Assembly (NCBI GenBank): GCA_002683405.1
Contig: NYTH01000033.1
Location: 62,001 to 126,000 of the forward strand
Source of the DNA: Salinisphaeraceae bacterium
GTDB taxonomy: Bacteria > Pseudomonadota > Gammaproteobacteria > Nevskiales > Salinisphaeraceae
Length of the DNA stretch: 64,000 nucleotides
Reading direction: 5' to 3'
Position 1 is the stretch's first letter, and each line of letters opens with the position of its first letter. This document shows, piece after piece, positions 43,401-52,810 of the stretch. Position numbers and translations under genes: made by a program. The notes under the pieces were generated by a model. That model saw nothing but the letters and a program-made list of their open reading frames with translations. It was not told where the DNA came from and made no database searches.

Positions 43401-45389
43401 GTCCTGACGCTGGAAAGTGAAGTTATCGGGGAAGACATCGATGTCCGTGGTGCAATCCACGCTATCGCCGGGGGTGCCGGCGCCCAGGATCGCGGTCTGG
43501 AACAGGCCGTCCCCGTCACCATTGCCCACGTAGACCATGTCGTCCTTGACCAGCAGGGACTGGACACGGCCAATACAGACAGAGGAGCGGGGCAGGCCGT
43601 CGGAATCCGGTGTCCAGGTGGCGCCACCGTCGGTGGAGACCGACAGACCGGCGTGTTCATCGCCGAGATAGACGACACCGTCGCCGTCCTCGGCCATGGA
43701 CAAAAGCTCGATACCGAACTTGGAAACCGCATGCCCGGTCGTTGCGGCCCAGGTCTCGCCATTATCAGTGGAGCGATACACGGTATCCCCGCCGGCGCTG
43801 GCGATCAGCGCGCTGGGTGTGGCAAAAATCTTGCCGAAAAAGCTGCCGCTCAGGCCGGAATTCTTGAGTGCCCAGGTGGCGCCGGCGTCGTCGCTGCGAT
43901 ATACGCCTTCGCCGGAAACATAAGCGAACACCGACCCGCCGGAAACGGCGAGGTTGCGGACGGCGTCATTGGCAAACGGGCCGCTGACATCGGCCCAGGT
44001 CGCCCCCCCATCGGTCGACTTGTACACGCCGCGATTGGCGCTGGCGATGGGCACGGCAACGTAGAAACTGCTGCCGTCGCTGACGATGCTGTCGGTTGAT
44101 GCACCGGCGGGCAGGCCGGTCACACCCGCAAACGTGGCGCCATCGTCCGTGGACCGGAAGAAACCGGTGATCTGGGTAGAGAAGGTGTTGATGCCGTCCG
44201 TAGCCAGCAATACGGTGGTGCCATCGCGCAGCACGCTGCGTACGCGGCGCAGGTCCGGCAGGCCCGGTTGTGCAAACGTGGCGCCGCCATCGTCGGTGGT
44301 GAAGTAACCGCCGCCCAGAACGCCCAGGCCGATATCGCCGGTGTCGCCGCGATCCACCAGGCCATAAATACCTGAGGCAGCCGGGCCGCCTGCCTTGGTC
44401 CACATGCCGGAACTGTTGGCGTAAATGCCGCCGCCGCGAGTGCCGGCGACGATGTTCGCGCCTACACCCAGCATCGCATCCACGCCCACGCCGGTGTTGG
44501 CGGGCAGCTGGCCGTTGTTGTCGGAGGCGAAGTTGACGCCGTTGTCCGTGCTGACAACTATTTTGCCGGAATCACGGCCGGCATAAATGTTGCGATCACT
44601 GTCCACGGCCAGGCTTTCTACCCTTTCCCCGGTTTCATTGAAGCCATTTTGACTTCGGTTGAACGTTCTGACGCAGTTGTCGCTGCTGACACGCAGCCCG
44701 CCCGATCCCCGGCCTATGTAGGTCTGTGATCCGTCGGGTGACGTGGCAATCAGATCGAACCCGCTACCCACTCCGTTAGAAGCCCAGGTCGCGCCGTTAT
44801 CCGTGGACACGCGGCCACCGACATTGTTCACAAGCGCACAGAGGTTGGGGCCGACGACGCGGAACACATTGGGTCCGCCATCTTCGGGGGTGATGTCCGT
44901 CCAGGCGGCGCTGTCGGTGGGGCTGCGATACAGACGGGGTGAACCGTCCATAAAGGTAGTGGCGTACACGAAACCGTTGGCCGAATCGAAGGCCTCGGGT
45001 ACGGGTGTATTCTTCAGCCCCGGCAGCGCGCCATCGTCCGTGCCGTTGAAGTCCGCCCAGGTCGCACCGCTGTCGCTGGACTTGAGAACGCCGTCGCCAC
45101 TCAGCGCGAACAGGATGCCCCCATCGGCAACCACACTGAAAAGACCGGGAATCATGTTGTTGCCGGCGGGCGCCCAGGTTGCGCCGGAATCTGCGCTTCT
45201 GAATACCCGAGTACCCGCCACCGTATAAAGCGTGCCGTTGGTGTCGGCGTCTATGCGCTGTATGCCGGCGCTGTCCGGGCTTTGCGGTCCGGTAAATTGC
45301 AGCGCATGCGCGCCGCCCAGGCAGAGAAATCCACCCACTGCCGCCAGAGCCCACCGGCCGAGTACGCCCATTTCGCGATTCCGCATCAT
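40413..45389 (-). CDS. Giant exported mosaic protein: Asp-box repeats, Delta-60 repeats, Cys-paired repeats, C-terminal sorting tag
   Basis: About 1,658 residues. The signal peptide begins MMRNREMGVLGRWALAAVGG. Next come about ten Asp-box repeats of the S-x-D-x-G-x-T-W kind (RSADSGATWA, KSSDSGATWA, STDGGATWTP), as in sialidase/YCF48 propellers. Then come about six Delta-60 repeats (DGSVDASFGTGG, DGTVDTNFGSD). Four copies of a roughly 90-aa unit follow the pattern PDAFMF...SNTITVAGID...GGEYSIGC...GDTVCVRHTSAA...LTIG: one before the Delta-60 block and three after it. Each has two Cys that could pair. A choice-of-anchor U-like domain precedes GGGGGGCVLGSS, DPLLWLLAAIAVGGLM and a run of Arg, a C-terminal protein-sorting tag of the GlyGly/JDVT-CTERM kind. 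The start ATG at 45389 was chosen for the signal peptide. Likely cell-surface or secreted; function unknown. Confidence 0.82.
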   Translation of the reverse strand: MMRNREMGVLGRWALAAVGGFLCLGGAHALQFTGPQSPDSAGIQRIDADTNGTLYTVAGTRVFRSADSGATWAPAGNNMIPGLFSVVADGGILFALSGDGVLKSSDSGATWADFNGTDDGALPGLKNTPVPEAFDSANGFVYATTFMDGSPRLYRSPTDSAAWTDITPEDGGPNVFRVVGPNLCALVNNVGGRVSTDNGATWASNGVGSGFDLIATSPDGSQTYIGRGSGGLRVSSDNCVRTFNRSQNGFNETGERVESLAVDSDRNIYAGRDSGKIVVSTDNGVNFASDNNGQLPANTGVGVDAMLGVGANIVAGTRGGGIYANSSGMWTKAGGPAASGIYGLVDRGDTGDIGLGVLGGGYFTTDDGGATFAQPGLPDLRRVRSVLRDGTTVLLATDGINTFSTQITGFFRSTDDGATFAGVTGLPAGASTDSIVSDGSSFYVAVPIASANRGVYKSTDGGATWADVSGPFANDAVRNLAVSGGSVFAYVSGEGVYRSDDAGATWALKNSGLSGSFFGKIFATPSALIASAGGDTVYRSTDNGETWAATTGHAVSKFGIELLSMAEDGDGVVYLGDEHAGLSVSTDGGATWTPDSDGLPRSSVCIGRVQSLLVKDDMVYVGNGDGDGLFQTAILGAGTPGDSVDCTTDIDVFPDNFTFQRQDNVEGGVVATSNTIVVSGLANGVDAPISVEGGEYSIGCDGNFTTMEGTVSNGDTVCVRHTTAATGETETRTSLTIGDKCADFISKTGLIFNGGDDEINTNFGNNGLVVADIAGGPDRAEAVIVQPDGSIVMAGPNTFSAGVIGIVRMTSDGMLDTSFDTDGKNSLTMPNQNNSVRRILVQPDGKYVLVGRTSAAANPPNAMVYLARFNTDGSVDASFGTGGLVQFDINPAQPGRTELVGGAEFDSTGAIIVGGGVLTDSNGTQFWAVRFLADGTVDTNFGSDAAFFADGVANIGTGETQTIEGGGLRIDSMGRIVMGGRYRSGASLVRFNSDGTPDTAFDSDGLLLVAGMSDINAVALVGDDILFAGVNSSARPAVGKVTSAGALDSTFGIGGLTGFDQPAGAFTSVIVLADGRVAAGGNENFGSNDLLYTILSSTGSIDNNFGDSGLFRRNELSGTSLSSFAIAQRADGGVVSVGQFNAAFGALVFGGGDGVDPGDTTPDAFMFADVNNVEPMTVQTSNTITVAGIDTDAQITVTGGEYAIGCAEPGFTSAAGTIANGETVCVRHSSSAMFGGMVTTTLSIGGVTGDFSSTVRDGDRTPDGFMFNDQVDVDQSTPITSNTVTITGIDDGTAISIDVGEYSIGCDINSFTGMAGTIDNNDTVCVRHTSAAMANTAVNSELTVGTGSDVFTTTTAPEAEPDITPDAFMFTDTNDVTINTLVQSNVITVAGIDTPTSITVTGGEYSIGCMAGMFTSSAGMVSQGDTVCVSHTSAATASTATDTTLTIGGVMDTFTSTTRADAATDTDTQNNPDGQPVEIATSGGQIENYMIAAQPPMGITPPANVDFDDGYFSFDISGLNNGDSVQVTLTLPAGSTPNTFYKFQNGVAFEYLFDAADNEGAQINGNVIALNLIDGGIGDADGMADGRITDPGAPGTAAVTSPPTGGGNPNPGPTLGGGGGGGGCVLGSSNQRQDPLLWLLAAIAVGGLMRRRRREVLL

Positions 45390-46013
45390 TCTTTCCCCAC
45401 CCAACGTTGTTCGATCCGGTATTCCCGGCAGCAAGTTGCGGAAGGTAGAAAGAGCGCCTGTGGCCGGACAGCCCCCATTTAGGGGGGCTGTCGAATTCCA
45501 GTGCGGCGAAACATTACCGATCTGACAGATAGCCCATGCCCGGCTAGCCATTTCGCATTACCCGGAATCGACCAGCGAAACTGGCCGCCCTGCATTTTTG
45601 GCAGTGAAATGCGGATCTAGCCACCCAGTTGCGCGCCGCGCACGCATTGATGGTGTCGACAGCCGGGCCTATCGGCGCACGTCGAGATTCGCGGTGACTA
45701 CCTTGGTTCGACGCGCACGGCCAAAGCGCTGCTAGTGATGGGTGACAGGCACTTTTGCAGGCGGATAGGCAGGATGCCCCGGCGGTATGCGCTCGCCCCA
45801 CGCGGCTTCGGTTCAGTTCTGGCTTAGGCTGAAGCTGTTACCCATCCCGCTGATTTCCCGGTTCAATCGCTTATGCGCGTTCCACTCACCGCTCTCACCC
45901 CGCTTCTGACCACCGGCAACGCAGCGTCGACGAGCTGAGCGACCGCCGGCACCCCGGGCCATGACGCGCCCCTGTGCCGGCCACCCTCAAAAGCTGCGGG
46001 ACGCCGAAGACAA
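45390..46013. other. Gene-free region upstream of the giant gene
   Basis: About 620 bp without a supportable gene. It holds the promoter and 5' leader of the minus-strand giant gene. A motif GGGTGACAGGCACTTTT at 45740-45756 resembles a sequence I recall as recurrent in proteobacterial intergenic DNA, but only one copy is in this window. Confidence 0.4.
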
Positions 46014-46017
46014 AAAA

Positions 46018-46045
46018 AGGGCCGCGTCGCAGCCGACGCGGCCCT
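46018..46045 (-). terminator. Rho-independent terminator after pntB
   Basis: Perfect 12-bp stem (46018-46029 with 46034-46045), a 4-nt loop, and a T-run on the minus strand (seven A at 46012-46018 on the plus strand). It ends the pntA1-pntA2-pntB operon. Confidence 0.93.
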
Positions 46046-46075
46046 GCTTTCCAGAGCAGGCCGAAGCCCGGCAAA

Positions 46076-47473
46076 TCAGAGCTGCTTGAGCCCCGCTGCC
46101 AGGTCGGTGCAGACCTGCTTGGCATCGCCGAACACCATGCGGGTGTTCTCGCCGAAGAACAGGCCGTTCTGCACACCGGAAAAACCGGTGCCCTTGCCGC
46201 GCTTGATGACGTAGACCTCGCGGGCCTTGTCGACATCGAGAATCGGCATGCCGTAGATGGGGCTGGATTCGTCGGTGCGCGCGGCGGGATTGACCACGTC
46301 GTTCGCGCCGATCACCAGCGCCGCGTCGGCGTTGGGGAACTCGCTGTTGATTTCTTCCAGGTCGAAAATCAGGTCGTAGGGTACGCCCGCTTCGGCCAGC
46401 AGCACGTTCATGTGGCCGGGCATGCGGCCCGCCACCGGATGGATGGCGAACTTCACGTCCACGTCGTGCTCCTTCTGTAGCGCCTGCACGAACTCCCAGA
46501 GCTTGTGCTGCGCCTGCGCGACGGCCAGGCCATATCCCGGCACGATGATGAGCGAATCGGAGTAGGCGAAGCTGGCTGCGGCGTCGAAAGCCTCCACCGA
46601 CTTCATTTCGCCTTCCGGGCCTTCCGCCTGCGCGCCGTCTTCCACACCGAAACCGGCGAACAGCACGTTGCTGATGGAGCGATTCATGCCCTTCGCCATG
46701 AGCAGCGTCAGCAGCGAACCGGCCGCGCCCACCACCGTACCGGCAATGATCATGGCCGGGTTCGACAGCACAAAGCCCTCGAAGGCCACCGCAAGGCCGG
46801 TCAGCGCGTTGTACAGCGAAATGACGACGGGCATGTCGGCGCCGCCGATCGGGTTGGTGACCAGCACACCCAGCGCCAGCGTCAGCGCCAGCAGCAGGGT
46901 GATCATGAAGACACTCGGATCATCCGCCGTAAGCAGCATCAGGCCGACAATCACGGAGGCAGCTGCCACCACGCCGTTGATGATGTGCGCCTTGGGCAGA
47001 CTGAACTTCATCCAGTCCACGCCCTCCAGCTTGCCCCAGGCGATGAGGCTGCCGGAGAAGGACACGGCGCCGATGATGGCGCCCAGGATGGCCAGGGCGA
47101 GCACGCCGGTGCCATGGGTCCAGGCCGCCCCGGAGTACATTTCCACCAGCGCGATGGCCGCGGCCGCACCGCCGCCCATGCCGTTGTACAGCGCCACCAT
47201 TTGCGGCATGGCGGTCATCTGCACGCGCTTGCCGCTGATCCAGGCGCCGATGCCGCCAATGGCGATGGCGAGCACGATGAGGAAGTAGCGGAAGAAGCCC
47301 GCCTCCATGGACGGATGCCAGAACGTGACCACCGTGGCCAGCACCATGCCGGCGCCGGCCCAGAGAATGCCGTTGCGCGCGGTCTTGGGCGAACCCATGC
47401 GCTTGAGGCCCAAAATGAAGAGCACGGCGGCCACGAAATAGCTCGCCTGAACTGTGAAATCCCAGAAACCCAT
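46076..47473 (-). CDS. pntB: NAD(P) transhydrogenase subunit beta
   Basis: 465 residues. The membrane part has about nine helices (QMVALYNGMGGGAAAAIALVE, GPITFSGSLIAWGKLEG-like segments). The C-terminal NADP-binding domain III has IVPGYGLAVAQAQH, GRMPGHMNVLLAEA, VIGANDVVNPAA, YGMPILDVDKA and KRGKGTGFSGV. It couples hydride transfer from NADH to NADP+ to proton entry. It is the last gene of the three-gene operon and is followed by a strong terminator. Confidence 0.96.
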   Translation of the reverse strand: MGFWDFTVQASYFVAAVLFILGLKRMGSPKTARNGILWAGAGMVLATVVTFWHPSMEAGFFRYFLIVLAIAIGGIGAWISGKRVQMTAMPQMVALYNGMGGGAAAAIALVEMYSGAAWTHGTGVLALAILGAIIGAVSFSGSLIAWGKLEGVDWMKFSLPKAHIINGVVAAASVIVGLMLLTADDPSVFMITLLLALTLALGVLVTNPIGGADMPVVISLYNALTGLAVAFEGFVLSNPAMIIAGTVVGAAGSLLTLLMAKGMNRSISNVLFAGFGVEDGAQAEGPEGEMKSVEAFDAAASFAYSDSLIIVPGYGLAVAQAQHKLWEFVQALQKEHDVDVKFAIHPVAGRMPGHMNVLLAEAGVPYDLIFDLEEINSEFPNADAALVIGANDVVNPAARTDESSPIYGMPILDVDKAREVYVIKRGKGTGFSGVQNGLFFGENTRMVFGDAKQVCTDLAAGLKQL

Positions 47474-47544
47474 ATCTTTAACCTTCGTTAACTGATTCTG
47501 ATTCGGCTGCTGTCAGCCGGAAAGATGACGCCGGAACAGCCGGA

Positions 47545-47829
47545 TCAGTCTTTCGAGGTCTTGAACATTTCAAGCATGCGCTCGGTCACCACGTAGCCGC
47601 CCACGGCGTTGCCCGCTGCCAGCACGACCCCGATGAAGCCGATCAGCGTCTGCCAGAACCCGTGGGAATGACCCAGCGCCACCATGGCGCCCACCAGCAC
47701 GATACCGTGCACGAAGTTCGAGCCGGACATCAGCGGCGTGTGCAGGATGGCCGGCACGCGGCCGATGATCTCGTAGCCGGTGAAGGCGGCGAGCATGAAG
47801 ATGTAAAGTGCAACAAAACCGGTAATCAT
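47545..47829 (-). CDS. pntA2: NAD(P) transhydrogenase subunit alpha part 2 (membrane segment)
   Basis: 94 residues, three TM helices. Typical PntAB segments are GYEIIGRVPAILHTPLMSGS, NFVHGIVLVGAM and GNAVGGYVVTERMLEMF. The alpha subunit is split into two genes, the arrangement of Rhodospirillum and many aerobic proteobacteria. Gaps are 58 bp to pntA1 and 71 bp to pntB. Confidence 0.95.
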   Translation of the reverse strand: MITGFVALYIFMLAAFTGYEIIGRVPAILHTPLMSGSNFVHGIVLVGAMVALGHSHGFWQTLIGFIGVVLAAGNAVGGYVVTERMLEMFKTSKD

Positions 47830-47887
47830 TGATTTGCTCCGTCTTGCATCGCCCAGCCCGGATATCGCCGGGACGGACGCGCCGTTA

Positions 47888-49060
47888 TTACGAGTTGCCG
47901 GACAACGCTTCGCGCGCTGCTTCGTTCCTGATCTCGCCGTCGTGCGTCAGCACCGACTTGGCGAGGACCTCATCCTCCCAGTCGATCTTGAGAACCCGCG
48001 GCTTCGGCCCCTTGTCATCACCCTCCGCCGCTTCGTCCTCCACCAGGATGAGCTGAAGGAAGTTGAACAGGTTCTGCGCGTACATCTCGCTGGCGTGTTC
48101 GGCAAGCAGGGCCGGCACGTTGGTGGGGCCGTAGATGGTCACCGAGCCTTCGGTGACGGTTTCCCCCGGCTTGGTCAGCTCGCAGTTGCCGCCGCCCGAA
48201 GCGCCCAGGTCGATGATGACCGAGCCTTCCTTCATGCCGGCCACCATGTCCTTGCTGATGATCTTTGGTGCAGGCCGGCCGGGTACCGCGGCAGTGGTGA
48301 TCACGGCATCGGCCTTGGCCATCTGCTTGACCAGCATGTCCTGCTGGGCCTGCTTTTCCTCGTCGGTCAGCTCGCGGGCGTAACCGCCCTCGGCTTCGGC
48401 CTTGATGCCTTCGGCGACCAGAAATTCCGCGCCCAGCGACTCCACCTGCTCTTTCGTATCGGTGCGCACGTCATACGCGAATACTTTTGCGCCCAGACGC
48501 TTGGAGGTCGCAATCGCCTGCAGGCCCGCCACACCGGCGCCGATAACCAAAACGGATGCCGGACGAATGGTGCCGGCCGCCGTGGTCAGCATGGGCAGAA
48601 AGCGCTCCAGTGAACTGGCGGCCATGAGCGCCGCCTTGTAACCGGCCGCCGAGGCCTGCGAAGACAGCGCGTCCATGCTTTGCGCGCGGGTGATGCGCGG
48701 CACCAGCTCCATGGCGAAACAGGTCACGCCCGCATCCTGCATGGCCTTGACCTTTTCGGCCTCGTTGTGCGCCTGCACAAAGCTGATCAGCACGCTGCCC
48801 TGACGCATCTTGGCGATATTGCTGGCCGAGGGCGCATTGACGGCAAGCACCACGTCGGCGGCGTAAATGTCGCCCGCCTTGCCGGCGATCTTGACCGATT
48901 CGCCATAGGACTCGTCGGGAATGCGGGAACCGTCGCCGGCGCCCTTCTGCACCCGCAGCTCCACGCCCAACTTGACCAGCTTGTCGGCCACCTTGGGCAC
49001 CATTGCAACGCGTGTTTCACCACTCGCCGCTTCTTTAGGAATCGCGATATTTACCGTCAT
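47888..49060 (-). CDS. pntA1: NAD(P) transhydrogenase subunit alpha part 1 (NAD-binding)
   Basis: About 390 residues, alanine-dehydrogenase-like. It begins VNIAIPKEAASGETRVAM. VQAHNEAEKVKAM, RITRAQSMDALSSQA and SVLVIGAGVAGLQAIATSKRLGA (NAD loop) follow, with YDVRTDTKEQVESLGAEF and IIDLGASGGGNCELT later. The ATG at 49060 has AAAGGG upstream and is preferred to an in-frame GTG two codons earlier. First gene of the pnt operon. It supplies NADPH, useful for the P450 and biosynthesis. Confidence 0.95.
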   Translation of the reverse strand: MTVNIAIPKEAASGETRVAMVPKVADKLVKLGVELRVQKGAGDGSRIPDESYGESVKIAGKAGDIYAADVVLAVNAPSASNIAKMRQGSVLISFVQAHNEAEKVKAMQDAGVTCFAMELVPRITRAQSMDALSSQASAAGYKAALMAASSLERFLPMLTTAAGTIRPASVLVIGAGVAGLQAIATSKRLGAKVFAYDVRTDTKEQVESLGAEFLVAEGIKAEAEGGYARELTDEEKQAQQDMLVKQMAKADAVITTAAVPGRPAPKIISKDMVAGMKEGSVIIDLGASGGGNCELTKPGETVTEGSVTIYGPTNVPALLAEHASEMYAQNLFNFLQLILVEDEAAEGDDKGPKPRVLKIDWEDEVLAKSVLTHDGEIRNEAAREALSGNS

Positions 49061-49255
49061 AACCACCCTTTGAAGTAAACCCTTCCCTCAGGAAGGGAAA
49101 ACGGCTGTCACCAGCCATGTTCCCGCTCGGGGGACTCGATCAGTTCCACTCGCCACTACCCTTTCGCAGCGGCCGGATGTAAGAGAGCGCCGCATGATAA
49201 CTGATCAATTCGCGCACTTATATTCGGTCGTTCCCGCCTGCAGCGAGCTGCCACG

Positions 49256-50017
49256 CTATTGCGGCAGCCCCGGCGAGCGCTTCGAGTAGCCCGGCGGAAT
49301 CTCGAAACTCAGGTCCGAAATGGCCTCATGAGACACCTCGTTCAGCGAGCGGGCGCCGCCGTCCGGCTGACTGTAGCGTATCGGCATGCCGTCAAAATCC
49401 AGATACGGCAAGCCCACATACTCCAGCCCGGTGCCGGAGAGCATGGTCTGCATCAGCGAAAACATGCCGGACACGGATTCGAATTCCGCCTCGCTCATGC
49501 CCAGCGCCTCGGCTGAAGCCACGCACAGGCGCTCACCCGGCCGGCCGTCGCGAACGACCTGAACCGGCTCGCAGGCCACGCCGGCCACACTCTGGCTGCC
49601 GCCACTGCGATCGAGACTCACGTTCTGAGCCTCTTCACTCATGCCCGGCACCTGGTTGGCCAGCGCCGCGCGGGCGGCGCGCCGCTGCTCGGCCGGCAAC
49701 CGGGCAAGCTGCTTCTCCATGTTCTGCCGCAAGGCGTTCATTTCGGATTTGATGGCTTCGGCGGCGCGCTGGTCCATTCGGGTGTAGCTGCGCGATGCCG
49801 GATGCACCGAGTAAATGCTCGCGTCAGCCTGCCGGTACAATTGCCAGCGATCACTGCCGTCATCAATGCGAATCTCGCCGGGCCGGATCTTGACCACGAA
49901 ATCCTTCTGACCGCTGTCGTAACGCAAAGTCGTGTCCGCCAGCGACACAGCGGGGAGCCCACCGGCTGCCACGAGAATACTCAGCGCGGTCTGCGTTATC
50001 TTGCGAATACCTGTCAT
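49256..50017 (-). CDS. Secreted protein of unknown function (DUF4412-like)
   Basis: 253 residues. The signal peptide is MTGIRKITQTALSILVAAGG to about SLA. The mature part begins DTTLRYDSGQKDFVVKIRPGEIRIDDGSDRW, then YSVHPASRSYTRMD, a charged helical segment (EMNALRQNMEKQLARLPAEQRRAARAAL) and two Cys (VACEPVQV, ERLCVASA). The early strand pattern resembles periplasmic proteins that report metal or lipid binding (DUF4412), but I am not certain. It is divergent from the Xni-like gene with 43 bp between starts. Confidence 0.65.
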   Translation of the reverse strand: MTGIRKITQTALSILVAAGGLPAVSLADTTLRYDSGQKDFVVKIRPGEIRIDDGSDRWQLYRQADASIYSVHPASRSYTRMDQRAAEAIKSEMNALRQNMEKQLARLPAEQRRAARAALANQVPGMSEEAQNVSLDRSGGSQSVAGVACEPVQVVRDGRPGERLCVASAEALGMSEAEFESVSGMFSLMQTMLSGTGLEYVGLPYLDFDGMPIRYSQPDGGARSLNEVSHEAISDLSFEIPPGYSKRSPGLPQ

Positions 50018-50060
50018 TGTCTGGAAACGCCTTAGCTCAGCACCTGAAAATGAGTGCGCC

Positions 50061-50930
50061 ATGATACTCGTTGACGCCAGCGTCTATATTTTCCGGGCCT
50101 ATCACGCCCTGCCCGACAGCCTGACGGGCCGCGACGGCCAGCCGCTGAACGCGGTCTACGGTTTTGTCGACTTTATGTGCAACCTGCTCGAGCAGGCCCG
50201 ACCCGCACGGGTAGGCGTGGCCTTTGACGAGTCGCTGGAAAGCTCCTTCCGGAATCGCTTCTACCCGGACTACAAGGCCAATCGGGAAAGCGCTCCACCG
50301 GCCCTCAAGGCGCAGATTCGGCTGTGCATGGATCTGTGTCGCGCCATGGGGCTGACGGTGCTGGTCAGCGCGGAATACGAGGCGGATGACCTGATCGGCA
50401 GCCTGATGGCTCTGGAGGACGGCCCGGTCACGATCGTCAGCAGCGACAAGGACCTGGCGCAGCTGCTGCGCAGCGGCGACATACTCTGGGATTTTGCGCG
50501 CGAAACCCGCTTTGACCCGAATGGCATTCGCGACAAGTTTGGCGTGAACTGCGACCAGATCGCCGACTATCTCGGACTGGTGGGCGACCCTGTCGACAAT
50601 ATCCCGGGCGTGGCCGGCATTGGCGCAAAATCCGCGGCCGCGCTGCTGAATGCCTTTGAGACTCTGGATAGCCTGTACGCCGACCTTGACGCCGTGGAAC
50701 AGCTCGAGCTGCGCGGCGCCCGGGCCGCACGGCGCAAGCTGGAGGTCGGCCGCGATATCGCCTTCCTGTCGCGACGGCTGGCGACCATCGCTTGCGACGC
50801 GCCGCTGTCCATAGCCGACCGCGATCTGGCCGTCCGCACCGCCGACGGTGAAGCGCTGGCCGCGCTGTGCGACCAACAGGGGATCGGCAGCCGGCTGCTA
50901 GACAAGATGCGCAACGCCACCGGCTCGTGA
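50061..50930 (+). CDS. 5'-3' exonuclease / flap endonuclease, Xni or PolA-N type
   Basis: 289 residues. The N-terminal nuclease domain has MILVDASVYIFRAYHALPD, VAFDESLESSFRNRFYPDYKANR, EADDLIGSLMA and TIVSSDKDLAQLL, carrying the metal-binding acidic residues. The helix-hairpin-helix with K+ site is GLVGDPVDNIPGVAGIGAKSA. There is no polymerase domain, so it is a stand-alone nuclease like Xni (ExoIX). It overlaps the fructosamine kinase gene by 4 bp. Confidence 0.9.
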   Translation: MILVDASVYIFRAYHALPDSLTGRDGQPLNAVYGFVDFMCNLLEQARPARVGVAFDESLESSFRNRFYPDYKANRESAPPALKAQIRLCMDLCRAMGLTVLVSAEYEADDLIGSLMALEDGPVTIVSSDKDLAQLLRSGDILWDFARETRFDPNGIRDKFGVNCDQIADYLGLVGDPVDNIPGVAGIGAKSAAALLNAFETLDSLYADLDAVEQLELRGARAARRKLEVGRDIAFLSRRLATIACDAPLSIADRDLAVRTADGEALAALCDQQGIGSRLLDKMRNATGS

Positions 50931-51808
50931 GTCCCTGGGACGCCATTGAAGCCGCCCTGCGCGACGCCCTCGGGCAGCGGTTCACCCTGCGTGCCTACAC
51001 GCCGGTCAGCGGCGGCAGCATCCATGATGCCTACTGCGTGACGGGCAGCGAGCAGCGCTTTTTCGTCAAGATGAATCGCGCCGACTGCGTTGACATGTTT
51101 CACGCTGAGACCGCGGGACTGGCAGAGCTGGGACAGGCCCACGGCCTGCGCGTGCCGCGACCCATCTGCTACGGCGTGGCGGGCGGCCGGGCCTATTTCG
51201 TATCCGAATTCATCGACTTGCAGCCGCTCCGGCCGGATGCCATGGCGCAACTGGGCGAAGCGCTGGCCGACATGCACGGCATCACGCAGACCGAATTCGG
51301 CTGGAGCCGCGACAACTATATTGGCAGCACCCGCCAGCGCAATACGGCAAACGGCAGCTGGCTGGAGTTCTGGCGCGAAAACCGGCTGGGTCATCAACTG
51401 GAGCTGGCGGCCGCCCAGGGCGCGCACGAGCTGGCCCGCAGAGGCGATGAACTCCTGACGCAACTGGACAGCCTGATCGGCGGCTATCAACCGGAAGCAT
51501 CACTGCTGCACGGAGATCTGTGGGGTGGCAACGCCGGCATGGACGCGAACGGTCAGCCGGTCATTTTCGACCCGGCGCTGTATTACGGCGATCGCGAAGC
51601 CGATCTGGCCATGACAGAGCTTTTCGGCGGCTTCTCTCCGGTGTTCTTCGAGGCCTACAACAACGTCTGGCCGCTGCCGCCCGAATATCGCCAGTATCGG
51701 CGCGATCTCTACCAGCTCTATCATCTGCTCAACCACCATCACCTGTTCGGCGGCCATTACGGCAGCGAAGCGCTGCGCGTGATCAACCGTCTGCTGGCCG
51801 GGCTGTAA
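50927..51808 (+). CDS. Fructosamine/ketosamine-3-kinase family protein
   Basis: About 293 residues from GTG 50927 (GTGA overlap with the nuclease gene). Motifs are [39 protein letters not shown] (catalytic loop, Asp in HGDLW) and [22 protein letters not shown] (metal-binding Asp). These define the family, which repairs glycated proteins by phosphorylating ketoamines. N-terminal IGST and GSWLEFW segments also fit. Confidence 0.92.
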   Translation: MSPWDAIEAALRDALGQRFTLRAYTPVSGGSIHDAYCVTGSEQRFFVKMNRADCVDMFHAETAGLAELGQAHGLRVPRPICYGVAGGRAYFVSEFIDLQPLRPDAMAQLGEALADMHGITQTEFGWSRDNYIGSTRQRNTANGSWLEFWRENRLGHQLELAAAQGAHELARRGDELLTQLDSLIGGYQPEASLLHGDLWGGNAGMDANGQPVIFDPALYYGDREADLAMTELFGGFSPVFFEAYNNVWPLPPEYRQYRRDLYQLYHLLNHHHLFGGHYGSEALRVINRLLAGL

Positions 51809-51842
51809 GCCGGCGGGCGAGCCCTGTACCCTTACGCGTCCC

Positions 51843-52742
51843 ATGACGACAGACACCCTCCAAACCGGCTCCGTGGCCGCCAACAAGCTGGCCAAGCGGC
51901 TGCGTCGCCTGACCGGCCAGGCGATTGGCGACTACCAGATGATCGAGGATGGCGACCGGGTGCTGGTCTGCCTGTCCGGCGGCAAGGACAGCTACACCAT
52001 GCTGGATATGCTGCTTTACCTGCAGAAAAAAGCACCGATCTCCTTCGAAATCACCGCCCTCAATCTCGATCAGAAACAGCCCGGCTTCCCCGAGCACGTG
52101 CTGCCCGAGTATCTCGCAGGGCTGGGCGTGGACTACCGGATTCTCGAGCGCGACACCTACAGCGTAGTGCGCGACAAGATTCCCGAGGGCAAGACGATGT
52201 GCGGCCTGTGCTCGCGGCTGCGGCGCGGCATCCTGTATCGCTACGCCAACGAGCACGGCTACACGAAAATCGCTCTCGGCCATCACCGCGACGACATCGT
52301 GGAAACGCTGTTTCTGAACCTGTTTCATGGCGGCCGCCTCGCCGCCATGCCGCCGAAGCTGCGTTCCGACGATGGCGCCAACGTCGTGATTCGCCCTCTG
52401 GCCTATTGCAGCGAGAGGGACATCGAGAAGTGGGCCACGCTGCAGGACTACCCGATCATTCCCTGTAACCTCTGCGGTTCGCAGGAAAACCTGCAGCGCC
52501 AGAACATCAAGCAGATGCTGACCGAATGGGAACGCGCGTCGCCCGGCCGCACGGAAACAATGTTTCGTGCGATCTGCAATGTGCAGCCCTCGCAGCTGGC
52601 AGATGTGAATCTTTTTGATTTTGTCGGACTCGTGGCTGGCGACACTGCATCGGCGGCAAATCAGCCGGACGAGCCGTCACGTCAGAAAACTTCGACCTCC
52701 CCCCTCTACTTCCACCCCAGACAGGGATCCGGCACCGCCTGA
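51843..52742 (+). CDS. ttcA: tRNA 2-thiocytidine(32) synthetase TtcA
   Basis: 299 residues. The PP-loop SGGKDS lies at 45-50. Cluster-binding cysteines are in [11 protein letters not shown] and [26 protein letters not shown] is typical of TtcA. The C-terminal 40 residues ([15 protein letters not shown]...) are variable. It thiolates C32 of certain tRNAs. The start ATG at 51843 is clear. A REP-like motif and a large inverted-repeat element follow. Confidence 0.94.
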   Translation: MTTDTLQTGSVAANKLAKRLRRLTGQAIGDYQMIEDGDRVLVCLSGGKDSYTMLDMLLYLQKKAPISFEITALNLDQKQPGFPEHVLPEYLAGLGVDYRILERDTYSVVRDKIPEGKTMCGLCSRLRRGILYRYANEHGYTKIALGHHRDDIVETLFLNLFHGGRLAAMPPKLRSDDGANVVIRPLAYCSERDIEKWATLQDYPIIPCNLCGSQENLQRQNIKQMLTEWERASPGRTETMFRAICNVQPSQLADVNLFDFVGLVAGDTASAANQPDEPSRQKTSTSPLYFHPRQGSGTA

Positions 52743-52810
52743 CGCCGGAGGCCTGATGGAGTGCGGCGGAATCCGGCGTTCGGTTGTCTTTGGCGTCGCC
52801 TAAGTTCTGT

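Noticed and set aside
45740-45756. GGGTGACAGGCACTTTT motif as a mobile-element end
   Set aside because: Only one copy and no inverted partner in the window; cannot be supported.
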